Shown here: one piece after another, positions 56,343 through 64,000 of the stretch
Layout: each line of letters begins with the position of its first letter
How positions within the stretch are numbered: the stretch's first letter is position 1
Source: Lacinutrix sp. MedPE-SW
GTDB lineage: Bacteria > Bacteroidota > Bacteroidia > Flavobacteriales > Flavobacteriaceae
Assembly: GCF_001874145.1 (NCBI RefSeq)
Contig: NZ_MPCX01000008.1
Span: 1-64,000 of the forward strand
Direction of reading: 5' to 3'
DNA: 64,000 nt
The notes under the pieces: generated by a model
The model's database searches: none
What the model was told of the DNA's origin: nothing
The model's input: only the letters and a program-made list of their open reading frames with translations
Position numbers and translations under genes: made by a program

Positions 56343-58391
56343 TTATTTTACTAATCTTAATTGAGCCGATATCTTTTCGTCTATTAGTTGAGAGTATTCT
56401 TTCTCAAATTTTACTTTTACTGATTTATCTTTAATATTTAATTTATTAGACAAATAGCCTAACTTTCTATTGTTTTGCTCAATTAATTCAGACCATTCCA
56501 TAACATAAATCTCAATGTTTTTTTCTGTTTTCTTGTCATATAAGAAAGGTGTTTCTGGATATTTCTTTCGAGCAGAATTTACTTTTGATTTAGCGTATTT
56601 TGTCAGTTTTGAAGATATTAAAAGTAATTTGTATTTAACTTTATCATTTGGCAAACCAGAATGTTGTTCAATTGTAAATGCATAATCATCAATTTGATTA
56701 AGTTCTTTTTTACTAATAGAACATTTTGGAGATTTTAATTCAACAACCATTATCTCTTTAGCATTTGAGTCTGTGATTTTTTCATTAAAAAAATATAAAT
56801 CTGTTATATCATTTAAACCATCTTCATTAAGTTCTATTATGTTCTTGTCTTCGATACTTGGCTCATAATCAAAATATTCATCTCTAAGTTCTTTTAAAAT
56901 ATTCCCTATTTTTTTATCTGACCATAATTTAGGAGTTCCGTTGTAATTTTCTCCAAATAGCCATAGTTGATGTTCAACAATTTTGTGAAGTTGACTTCTT
57001 TCTTTAATATGTTTTGAGATTTCTCCATAAGTTAATTCGTGAAGGAATTCTAAAAATTCTGTTTTTTCAGCTACGATACTTGCAAATTGAACAACATCTT
57101 CTAAATCGGTTTTTTCAAGTAAATGATGAAATTTTTCTAAACTTTCATCAGAAAGTTTTAATACCTTATCAAAAATATATTCAATATTTCCATTGCTAAT
57201 TGCCTTATCTAAAAGAGGATATAAAAAATTTCTAATTTTATCATCATTTTGAATTAATTTATGCTCGTCTTCTAATAAATATGCAACTTTTTTAAAAAGT
57301 ACTTCTTGTGAAGTAGATGCAGGTTTTTCATTTTTTTGATATGGATAATACTTATCATTTTCAAGGCTTTTTAAAAACTTATCAAATCGTTTATTTCTTG
57401 CTTTAAAGAAGTCATTTATAGTTTCTTTTATCGTATCCTTGATTTTTTTAACTTCTTTTTCTCCTAATGTTTCTATATCTAAATTTCTAAAAAGGTCAGT
57501 ATTTAATAATGGAGATTCAATATAAATAAACCAAGTTCCTAAATCTGGAGTGTACCAATCAGAAGAATAAGTATATTGGTGTGATACACTTTTTAATCCA
57601 GCATTATCTGTTTGAAAAAATACTTTTACTTTATTTAAAGTTGATTTTATATTATAGAAATAGAAATTAACCTTATATTCTATTCCTTTATTATCTATAT
57701 ATTCTACAACTTTTGATGTAGGCTTATTTATAACAAAATCATTCCTTTCTAAACGCTTTCCATTTACAATAAAATTAACTGTATTGTGAAATATCTCGTA
57801 TGGATAATTCTCAAATATTGCTTGATTTATATTTGGCTTAAGAAAAGATTCTGAAATTTGATTTCTTTTATGAATTTTTTCTTGCTTGTTGTGATGAAGT
57901 CGTTCTATGTTAACTTTGTAATATGTTTTTTGTTGTCCTTTTAAATACTCGAAATCTACTTTAAATTCGGTGTTTTCAAGTTGAGCATTTTGTAAATCAA
58001 TTGTGTCAATACTAAAGTTTGTTTTGCTAAATTCTTTTTTTGATTGATTATAGCCTATTGTTTCAATATGCATTAACTGTCCTATTTGTAGAGAACTAAA
58101 ACGACCAATACCTTGTCCTTTTTGTTTGACAGTTGTACCAATTTCTAAAATTCGGTTATCAAATTCATTATAAGGAACACCTGTACCATCATCTTTTATT
58201 TGAATCGTTTTTATTGGAGACTTTAAATCGGCTTGATTAACATATTCTATGTTAATTTCAATGTTTTTTGCATCTGCTTGTATTGAATTGTTAATTAACT
58301 CACGAAACGCTTGAAAAGTATCTCTATACTTAGTTAAATGCTCTTTTATTAGTCTACTATTCGTAGTAAGTTTCTTTATTGTTGATTGCAT
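56343..58391 (-). CDS. GHKL (Hsp90-like) ATPase fused to a PD-(D/E)xK-like nuclease; candidate defence protein, cassette gene 1
   Basis: 682 residues. Residues ~10-110 are a GHKL ATPase: N box FRELINNSIQADA (Glu31, Asn35), DDGTGV (67-72) and GQGIG (92-96). A helical/beta transducer-like middle region follows. Near the C-terminus TDLYFF (Asp531) and VVELKSPK (Glu551, Lys553), then NQIDDYA, fit a PD-(D/E)xK nuclease core; the VxELKxP form recalls the Shedu/DUF4263 nuclease, which is known in antiphage defence. ATP-gated DNA cleavage is inferred. It is the first cassette of the array; flanked by matching TTACCCAAC (5') and TTGCCCAAC (3'). Confidence 0.75.
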   Translation of the reverse strand: MQSTIKKLTTNSRLIKEHLTKYRDTFQAFRELINNSIQADAKNIEINIEYVNQADLKSPIKTIQIKDDGTGVPYNEFDNRILEIGTTVKQKGQGIGRFSSLQIGQLMHIETIGYNQSKKEFSKTNFSIDTIDLQNAQLENTEFKVDFEYLKGQQKTYYKVNIERLHHNKQEKIHKRNQISESFLKPNINQAIFENYPYEIFHNTVNFIVNGKRLERNDFVINKPTSKVVEYIDNKGIEYKVNFYFYNIKSTLNKVKVFFQTDNAGLKSVSHQYTYSSDWYTPDLGTWFIYIESPLLNTDLFRNLDIETLGEKEVKKIKDTIKETINDFFKARNKRFDKFLKSLENDKYYPYQKNEKPASTSQEVLFKKVAYLLEDEHKLIQNDDKIRNFLYPLLDKAISNGNIEYIFDKVLKLSDESLEKFHHLLEKTDLEDVVQFASIVAEKTEFLEFLHELTYGEISKHIKERSQLHKIVEHQLWLFGENYNGTPKLWSDKKIGNILKELRDEYFDYEPSIEDKNIIELNEDGLNDITDLYFFNEKITDSNAKEIMVVELKSPKCSISKKELNQIDDYAFTIEQHSGLPNDKVKYKLLLISSKLTKYAKSKVNSARKKYPETPFLYDKKTEKNIEIYVMEWSELIEQNNRKLGYLSNKLNIKDKSVKVKFEKEYSQLIDEKISAQLRLVK

Positions 58392-58411
58392 TTAGTTTAC
58401 GTTTTTTTTAT

Positions 58412-58467
58412 GTTGGGTAATGCGTTCTAATATTAACCATTGGTATATTTTACACCAAACGCCTAAC
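58412..58467. repeat. Partial repeat end and array boundary
   Basis: AATGCGTTCTAATATTAA (58419-58436) is the same as the start of repeats A/B, but similarity then stops. A TTGGTAT/ACACCAA hairpin (about 58440-58458) and GCCTAAC (58461-58467, GTTAGGC on the gene strand, a canonical GTTRRRY) follow. This marks the first junction of the array and may be an attachment-site remnant. Confidence 0.5.
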
Positions 58468-58582
58468 GAAGTAAGTGTTTTTATTTCACAAAATCAAGTT
58501 TGTAAGTATAGATGTTTTTAAAAGGCTTGTAAATATAGTACCTTTACAAACTCATATTTTTACACTAAAATCTTATTAATAA

Positions 58583-60541
58583 TTGATATCTAAATCTACC
58601 ATAGACCAAGTATACGAAACCGCCAGACTAGAAGAAGTTATTGGCGATTTTGTGCAATTAAAAAAATCTGGTAGTAGCTTTAAAGGTTTAAGCCCTTTTA
58701 GCGACGAGCGTTCACCAAGTTTTATGGTATCGCCAGTTAAACAAATCTGGAAAGATTTCTCTAGTGGTAAAGGTGGTAATGTGGTCGCTTTTTTAATGGA
58801 GCATGAGCATTTTACCTACCCAGAAGCTATAAAGTATTTGGCTAAAAAATACAATATAGAAATTGAAGAAACAGAGCAATCTAACGAGCAAAAAGAAGCG
58901 CAAAACAAACGTGAAAGTTTATACTTGGTAAGTGAGTTTGCAAATAATTATTTTCAAGATATCCTACATAAAACTAACCAAGGTAAAGCCATTGGTTTAA
59001 GCTATTTTAAAGAACGTGGTTTTACAGAAGAAACTATTAAAACCTTTAATTTAGGGTATTCGCCAGACGAGTGGAGCGCATTTACAGACCATGCCATTAA
59101 AAAAGGCTATAAGCTAGAATTTTTAGCAGAAACAGGATTAACCATAGACAAAGGCGATAAACAGTTTGATAGGTTTAAAGGTCGTGTTATGTTCCCTATA
59201 CAAAGTATGAGTGGTCGTGTTTTGGGTTTTGGTGGTCGTATTTTAACAAGCGATAAAAAAGCAGCAAAATATTTAAACTCTCCAGAGAGTGATATTTACC
59301 ATAAAAGTAAAGTGCTTTACGGTATTTACCATGCTAAACAAAGCATAGCAAAAGAAGATAACTGTTATTTAGTAGAAGGTTATACAGATGTTATACAACT
59401 ACACCAAACGGGAGTTACAAACGTTGTATCGTCTTCTGGTACGGCTTTAACAAGCGAACAAATTAGACTTATAAACCGTTTAACTAAAAACATAACGGTA
59501 CTTTTTGATGGTGATGCAGCAGGTATGCGTGCCTCGCTTCGTGGTATAGATTTAATACTTGAGCAAGGTATGAATGTTAGGGTTTGTACTTTTCCAGAAG
59601 GTGAAGATCCAGACAGTTTTGCTAAAACAAATACTTTAGATGAGTTAAAGCATTATTTAAACGAAAATGCTAAAGATTTTATACAGTTTAAAGCTTCGGT
59701 TTTATATGAAGACTCTAAAAACGATCCAATAAAAAAAGCCGATACTATTAGAGATATAATGAATAGTATTGCTAAAATTCCAGACCGTATTAAAAAGGAA
59801 GTGTACATACAAGAATGTGCACGTATTATGGATATTAGCGAAGAAGTGCTTTTTAGTACTTTGGCACAAATAGATAAAAAAGACAATCAAAACGCTGCAA
59901 AACAAGCGCCAAGTGCACCAAAAGCGTTTGATGTTATAAAACACCAGCAACCAGTTAAAAAAGTTGATGTACAGTATGTTTTAGAGCGTAAAATTATTGA
60001 AGTACTATTGCTTTATGGTAATAGAACCGAAGATTTTGAAGATTTGGTGCTTAAAGAAAACGAAGAAGGCGAGCTGGTTTTAGAGCCCGTAGTACAGCAA
60101 TCTAAAGTTTTTGAAAAGGTATTTTTAGATTTGCAGGAAGATGAAATGGAGTTTTCAAACCCACAGTTTAAAGATTTATACTACCGTATTATAGAAACTT
60201 TAAACCAAAATCCAGATTTATCATCAGAGCATTTAATAAATAATGTGGATGCCGAAATTGGAAACCAGATTACAACTATTTTAATGGAAGATGAACGTTA
60301 CGAACTTTCAGATTGGGAGCGTAATAATATTTTCCCGAAGCAGAAAACAGATAGTGTGTCGCAACTAGTTAGTGAAACCATTTTAAGTTTAAGATGCCAT
60401 TTAATAGACCAAAAAGTGATTGGGTTTCAGCAGCAAACTATAGCAAATAATAACCAAGTAAATGTTTCGGTTTTAGAAGAAGTAAAAGATTATTCTGGTT
60501 TAAAAATGTTGTTATCTAGAAAATTAAATCGCGTGTTATAA
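58583..60541 (+). CDS. dnaG: DNA primase
   Basis: 652 residues from TTG 58583 (MISKSTIDQVYETARLEEVIGDFV matches relatives). Zinc-binding domain fold at 30-70 but the four ligands are gone: GLSPFS has Ser37 and Ser40 for Cys and His, KDFSSG has Asp58 and Ser61 for two Cys. The Toprim core is intact (LVEGYTDVIQLHQTGV, ALTSEQIRLI, LFDGDAAGMRASLRG). A C-terminal helicase-binding region is present. Makes replication primers. Ends 6 bp inside the convergent LuxR regulator. Confidence 0.95.
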   Translation: MISKSTIDQVYETARLEEVIGDFVQLKKSGSSFKGLSPFSDERSPSFMVSPVKQIWKDFSSGKGGNVVAFLMEHEHFTYPEAIKYLAKKYNIEIEETEQSNEQKEAQNKRESLYLVSEFANNYFQDILHKTNQGKAIGLSYFKERGFTEETIKTFNLGYSPDEWSAFTDHAIKKGYKLEFLAETGLTIDKGDKQFDRFKGRVMFPIQSMSGRVLGFGGRILTSDKKAAKYLNSPESDIYHKSKVLYGIYHAKQSIAKEDNCYLVEGYTDVIQLHQTGVTNVVSSSGTALTSEQIRLINRLTKNITVLFDGDAAGMRASLRGIDLILEQGMNVRVCTFPEGEDPDSFAKTNTLDELKHYLNENAKDFIQFKASVLYEDSKNDPIKKADTIRDIMNSIAKIPDRIKKEVYIQECARIMDISEEVLFSTLAQIDKKDNQNAAKQAPSAPKAFDVIKHQQPVKKVDVQYVLERKIIEVLLLYGNRTEDFEDLVLKENEEGELVLEPVVQQSKVFEKVFLDLQEDEMEFSNPQFKDLYYRIIETLNQNPDLSSEHLINNVDAEIGNQITTILMEDERYELSDWERNNIFPKQKTDSVSQLVSETILSLRCHLIDQKVIGFQQQTIANNNQVNVSVLEEVKDYSGLKMLLSRKLNRVL

Positions 60542-61162
60542 TTCTAATTGTTTTGCTTGATTTACTAAATCTACAATATTAGTGACATTAAGTTTTTTCA
60601 TTAAACGCGCTCTATAAGTACTTACCGTTTTCTCATTAATAGCAAGTTCTTGAGCAATCTCTTTATTACGCTTACCAGAGGTTAATAGTTTTAAAACCTC
60701 AATTTCACGGTTAGAAAGTTTTTTAAAAAAAGTAGTTCCAGAATTATTTTTTTTGCTTTGTGTTAAACGAATCGTCATGGCTTCGCTTAAATAAGTACTA
60801 CCCATATAGGCTTTTATAATAGCATCTTTTATGGTAATAATATCTGTTGTTTTAGAAAGGTATCCTGCAGCACCAAGCTTTATAGCATTTAGAGCATAAA
60901 CCTCTTCGGGTTGGGCACTAAACATTATAACTTTTACTTCTGGGTGTTCTTTTCTAATTTTTCTTAAAGCAGTTATGCCGTTAAGTTTAGGCAAGTCTAT
61001 TTCACATAGTATGACGTCTACTTTGTTATGTTTAAGAAAATCGAAAATAGCTTCGCCATCACTAAGTGTGCCTACAAAAGAGATATCTCTTGTGGTTTCA
61101 AACACAAGTTCGAGACCTTTACTCACAATAGGATATGGGTCAACTACTAATAGCTTGACCAT
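60536..61162 (-). CDS. NarL/FixJ-family response regulator
   Basis: 208 residues. Receiver with Asp in LCEIDLPKLNG, YLSKTT (usual Lys present), and a LuxR-type HTH (LSNREIEVLKLLTSGKRNKEIAQELAINEKTVSTYRARLMKKL). No cognate kinase is adjacent, so it is an orphan. Its 3' end overlaps dnaG by 6 bp on the other strand. Confidence 0.92.
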   Translation of the reverse strand: MVKLLVVDPYPIVSKGLELVFETTRDISFVGTLSDGEAIFDFLKHNKVDVILCEIDLPKLNGITALRKIRKEHPEVKVIMFSAQPEEVYALNAIKLGAAGYLSKTTDIITIKDAIIKAYMGSTYLSEAMTIRLTQSKKNNSGTTFFKKLSNREIEVLKLLTSGKRNKEIAQELAINEKTVSTYRARLMKKLNVTNIVDLVNQAKQLEL

Positions 61163-61281
61163 CGTTTTGTTTGTTTGTTTTATTAAATTGATAAGTCGCT
61201 TCCCTATAACGAGTTACCAATTAAGTTTTGAAAAATTAAATAGCAATGCAAAGGTAGTAATTTTTAAAATATTACTAACGA

Positions 61282-62070
61282 TTACTTTAAATTATTAGGA
61301 ATTTCGCAAACAGGAATGGCTATCATCTTGTGTTTGTTGGAGTTGTTGTAGCGTTTGTAAATTTTAAAGACTTCTTTTTCTCTTCCGTTGAAGTCTTTTT
61401 CTGTCATACCATTCTCACTTTTTTGCATTGCCCATTCTAATTCTGGATAAGAGGCTCCAATTTGATCTTCATCACTTCTTGCATCTCCAAATAATCCATC
61501 ACTTGGTGCAGCGACCATAATAGACTTTGGAACGTTTAAAAATTCACCAATTTTATATACTTCACTTTTTAATAAATCTGCAATAGGACTTAAGTCTACA
61601 CCACCATCACCATATTTAGTGTAGAAACCAACACCAAAATCTTCAACTTTATTTCCAGTACCAGCAACTAATAAGCCTAAAAGTCCAGCATGGTAGTATA
61701 AAGTTGTCATGCGTAAACGTGCACGTGTATTTGCTAAAGCCATATCTACAGTAGCTTGGTCGCCATCTAGAGAGACTTCGGTTTTAAACTCTTCAAAAAC
61801 AGGAGTTAAATCTGTTCTAGTATCTTTTACATTAGGATACCTTTCTTTTAATTGCTTAATATGCTCTTGCGCTCTAGAAACATGACTAGCAGCTTGATGA
61901 ATAGGCATCTCTATACAAAGTACATCTAAACCTGTTTCTGCACATAGTGTAGAAGTAACGGCAGAATCTATGCCGCCAGATATACCTACAACAAAACCAT
62001 TAACTTTTGCGTTTACTGCATAGTCTTTTAACCAATCGATTATATATTTTGCTACTTTTTCTGTTTGCAT
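61282..62070 (-). CDS. nadE: NAD+ synthetase (ammonia-dependent form)
   Basis: 262 residues, no glutaminase domain. PP-loop VVGISGGIDSAVTS near 23-36; GTGNKVEDFGVGFYTKYGDGGVDLSPIADLLKSEV is the family core. Makes NAD from deamido-NAD. Divergent from gldB with a ~90-bp shared promoter region. Confidence 0.94.
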   Translation of the reverse strand: MQTEKVAKYIIDWLKDYAVNAKVNGFVVGISGGIDSAVTSTLCAETGLDVLCIEMPIHQAASHVSRAQEHIKQLKERYPNVKDTRTDLTPVFEEFKTEVSLDGDQATVDMALANTRARLRMTTLYYHAGLLGLLVAGTGNKVEDFGVGFYTKYGDGGVDLSPIADLLKSEVYKIGEFLNVPKSIMVAAPSDGLFGDARSDEDQIGASYPELEWAMQKSENGMTEKDFNGREKEVFKIYKRYNNSNKHKMIAIPVCEIPNNLK

Positions 62071-62098
62071 TTTTAAAGAGTTTTAAGTCAAAGAATAG

Positions 62099-62106
62099 TA
62101 CCTTTG
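62099..62106 (+). promoter_or_regulatory. -7 box of the gldBC promoter
   Basis: TACCTTTG fits TAnnTTTG, 57 bases before the gldB ATG. On the other strand the same short region would carry the nadE promoter. Confidence 0.5.
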
Positions 62107-62162
62107 CAAACAAAAATAAACCAAACGTATTCTAAATAAAAATAAAACGCCTTTAGATTAAT

Positions 62163-63125
62163 ATGAATAGATGTTTTTTTGTCCTTTTACTAATTTTTAC
62201 AGTGCTTTCCTGCAGAAATGATGATAAAGTAGAATCTGAAATAGCAAAAATACCTTTAGATATTTCTGTTGAACGTTTTGATCTTGCTTTTGCAAATGCT
62301 TCAGCTCAAGATTTGCCAAAGCTAAAACAAACGTTTCCGTTTATGTTTTCGTCTAAATACGAAGATGATTTTTGGGTGGCCCAAATGCAAGATACACTAC
62401 AACAAGAAATACAAACTGAAATACAAAAAGCTTTTAAAAATTTTAAAACTGAAACAGACGAAGTTACCTCGCTATTTAAACATTTAAAATATTATTTTCC
62501 AGAATTTAAAACACCAAGAGTTGTTACAGTAGCTTCAAATGTAGATTATAGAAATAAAGTTGTAGTAACAGATACGGTTGTTGTTTTACCTTTAGCAAAT
62601 TATTTAGGTGATACACATTACTTTTATCAAGGCATTCAAGATTATATAAGAAAAAACTTAAAAGCAGAGCAAATGGTAGTAGATTTAGCTGAAAATTATG
62701 CTCAAGCTTTTATATTTCAAAAACAACGTAAAACCTTATTAGATGAGCTTGTGTACGCTGGTAAACAATTATATTTTAAAGATAAAGTAATACCATTTAA
62801 AACCGATGCCGAAAAAATAGGCTATTCGCAAGAACAAATAAATTGGGCAAAAGCCAACGAAGAAAATATTTGGCGCTACTTTGTAGATAAAGAATTACTA
62901 TTTAGTACCAATTCTAAATTACCATCACGCTTTATAAATCCAGCACCTTTTTCTAAATTTTATTTAGAAGAGATAGACAACGAATCTCCAGGAAGAATAG
63001 GGCAGTACATAGGTTGGCAAATTGTTAGAGCTTATATGGAAAATAACGATGTAACTTTTAAACAAATGCTTACTAAAAGTACCAAAGAAATATTTGATAA
63101 CGCAAAATTTAAACCACGTAGATAA
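62163..63125 (+). CDS. gldB: Gliding motility lipoprotein GldB
   Basis: 320 residues. Lipobox TVLSC (Cys at ~17), then a Zn-protease-like fold without catalytic motif. DISVERFDLAF, LPKLKQTFPFMFS, LANYLGDTHYFYQGIQDYIRKNL, INPAPFSKFYLEEIDNESPGRIGQYIGWQIVRAYM are GldB blocks. Needed for gliding and T9SS function in Flavobacterium. The gldC ATG overlaps its stop by one base. Confidence 0.92.
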   Translation: MNRCFFVLLLIFTVLSCRNDDKVESEIAKIPLDISVERFDLAFANASAQDLPKLKQTFPFMFSSKYEDDFWVAQMQDTLQQEIQTEIQKAFKNFKTETDEVTSLFKHLKYYFPEFKTPRVVTVASNVDYRNKVVVTDTVVVLPLANYLGDTHYFYQGIQDYIRKNLKAEQMVVDLAENYAQAFIFQKQRKTLLDELVYAGKQLYFKDKVIPFKTDAEKIGYSQEQINWAKANEENIWRYFVDKELLFSTNSKLPSRFINPAPFSKFYLEEIDNESPGRIGQYIGWQIVRAYMENNDVTFKQMLTKSTKEIFDNAKFKPRR

Positions 63126-63460
63126 TGGCAAATATAAAATCGCAAATACAATTAAACGTAGAATTAGATGAAAACCGTGTTCCAGAAAAATTACATTGGA
63201 CCGCACAAGATGGAGGCATTACAAATGCTGAAGCTAAAGCAATGATGTTGTCTGTTTGGGATAGTGCTGCACAAGAATCTTTACGTATAGATTTATGGAC
63301 AAAAGATATGCCTGTAGATGAAATGAAAGTGTTTTTTCACCAAACCTTAGTTGCAATGAGTAATACATTTAATCGTGCAACTCAAGATGAAAAAATGACA
63401 GCTACAATGAAAGATTTTTGTGATTATTTTGCAGAAAAATTAGAATTAAATAAAAAATAA
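63125..63460 (+). CDS. gldC: Gliding motility protein GldC
   Basis: 111 residues. Start overlaps the gldB stop (TAATG). IQLNVELDENRVPEKLHWTAQDGG, LSVWDSAAQESLRIDLWTKDMPVDEMK match GldC, which accompanies GldB and promotes gliding. Cytoplasmic, no signal peptide. Confidence 0.92.
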   Translation: MANIKSQIQLNVELDENRVPEKLHWTAQDGGITNAEAKAMMLSVWDSAAQESLRIDLWTKDMPVDEMKVFFHQTLVAMSNTFNRATQDEKMTATMKDFCDYFAEKLELNKK

Positions 63461-64000
63461 TTAGGCAAAAACTTGATCAAGAAAAGCCTTAATACTTTCT
63501 TGATTAGCACGAATAAGCTCGGCTCTTGCATTGGCAATATCTTTAGGTTTTTTGTCTTGCGAGAGTTTAAATTTGCCTTCCCAATGGGTTATGTTAATTT
63601 CAAACATTTCAATATAATCTAGATTTTTATCTAATCTAGGATTATCTGGTTCTAAAACATATTTATGGTCTGGCTGCTCTAAAAAAGCAGTCATTTCTAT
63701 TAAAGATTTTTTTAATTCGGCCTTACTTTCTATTGCTTTAACTTTTCCTGTAATATGAACTTTTATGTAATTCCAAGTTGGTAATTGTGTAGTAGTATAA
63801 ATACTTGGTGAAATATAACATTCTGGCCCAGAAAATATTATGGTGACGTCGTTGTTATTTTTTAATAAATTTTTTTGTGGGTTGTAAATATCTATATGCC
63901 CAACAAGCTTTCCGTTGTTGTTATAAATTAGAGGTAAATGTGTTATATATGGTTTGTTATTATTAACCGAAATTACAGTTGCTAAAGGATAGTTTTTTAC
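63461..64000 (-). CDS. PaiB-like FMN-binding protein, partial (N-terminus beyond right edge)
   Basis: The frame is open from 64000 to the stop at 63461 and would continue upstream, so only the last ~179 residues are visible. LATVISVNNNKPYITHLPLIY, GHIDIYNPQKN, FSGPECYISPSIYTT and LPTWNYIKVHITGKV are blocks of the PaiB / FMN-binding negative regulator (split-barrel flavin) family. A shorter frame from ATG 63694 alone would miss these blocks and is not the real start. Converges on gldC with no gap. Confidence 0.85.
   Translation of the reverse strand, partial: VKNYPLATVISVNNNKPYITHLPLIYNNNGKLVGHIDIYNPQKNLLKNNNDVTIIFSGPECYISPSIYTTTQLPTWNYIKVHITGKVKAIESKAELKKSLIEMTAFLEQPDHKYVLEPDNPRLDKNLDYIEMFEINITHWEGKFKLSQDKKPKDIANARAELIRANQESIKAFLDQVFA

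Larger units (their letters stand above)
54340..58470 (-). mobile_element. Integron-like gene cassette array (four genes, three conserved ~150-bp repeats)
   Basis: Four functionally unrelated minus-strand genes lie head to tail, each separated from the next by a ~150-bp repeat of ~90% identity. Each gene is bracketed by short sequences that are complementary to each other and differ from gene to gene, as with R' and R'' of integron cassettes. The repeats contain inverted arms. The core reads ATT...AAC rather than canonical GTT...AAC and no tyrosine integrase is visible, so this is integron-like at best, or an undescribed cassette family. Flanks are core operons (sigma factor and dnaG). Confidence 0.6.

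Noticed and set aside
58461-58467. GCCTAAC as a full canonical attI/attC core
   Set aside because: It matches RYYYAAC (GTTAGGC on the other strand), but a seven-base match is weak and no partner core of the right spacing was found.
54340-58470. Transposon or prophage fragment
   Set aside because: No transposase, phage structural gene or target-site duplication was seen; the one-gene-per-repeat order fits cassettes better.

Overview
This window looks like the chromosome of a low-GC, probably marine, gliding member of the Flavobacteriaceae (Bacteroidota). The signs are gliding genes (gldA, gldB, gldC), three exported proteins with C-terminal type IX secretion (T9SS) sorting domains, GLPGLI-family proteins beside a TonB-dependent receptor, AT-rich genes without clear Shine-Dalgarno sites, and many TAnnTTTG -7 promoter boxes. 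Most of the window is ordinary core chromosome. One segment of about 4 kb (54.3-58.5 kb) is clearly accessory.

Layout. 0-1 kb: start of a collagen-like surface protein that runs off the left edge. 1.1-10.3 kb: tRNA-Gly, pepE, two small exported CarboxypepD_reg-like proteins, a DUF6702-type protein, an M1 metallopeptidase, the membrane pyrophosphatase hppA and an APP1-type phosphatase. 10.3-14.1 kb (minus): small membrane protein, ppk1, deoxynucleoside kinase and an exported hypothetical. 14.2-19.2 kb: two divergent T9SS-secreted proteins. 19.3-23.7 kb (minus): two tandem response-regulator/histidine-kinase pairs. 23.8-29.7 kb: a small exported protein, two GLPGLI proteins, a TonB-dependent receptor and a lipoprotein. 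Helically phased GTTAAC repeats sit at three promoter regions around the sensor genes and may be their operators.

29.8-36.9 kb is a sulfur block: tRNA-Tyr, metK behind a SAM-II-like riboswitch, an Rrf2/CymR-like regulator, then DUF2061-cysH-cysD-cysN and cysE-cysM with a CymR-like operator at the first promoter. 37-39.7 kb: PagL-like outer-membrane protein, DUF2807 lipoprotein, gldA. 39.8-47.1 kb is the aromatic amino-acid operon: a leader peptide rich in Tyr/Trp/Phe and an attenuator terminator precede pheA, an aminotransferase, tyrA, a DAHP synthase-chorismate mutase fusion, rsgA, dtd, a MazG-like protein and aroA. 47.2-54.2 kb: queA, rlmN, a third T9SS protein, a polyprenyl synthase, and an ECF sigma factor with a membrane partner and an outer-membrane protein.

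54.3-58.5 kb holds four unrelated minus-strand genes (zinc-ribbon protein, small beta-barrel, 3-TM protein, and a GHKL ATPase fused to a PD-(D/E)xK-like nuclease). They are separated by three nearly identical ~150-bp repeats. Each gene is bracketed by its own short complementary end sequences, as in integron gene cassettes, but the core is not the canonical GTTRRRY and no integrase is visible. This array and its probable defence gene are the most novel part of the window. 58.6-64 kb returns to core genes: dnaG (zinc ligands lost), a LuxR-type regulator, nadE, gldB-gldC and a PaiB-like protein cut by the right edge.
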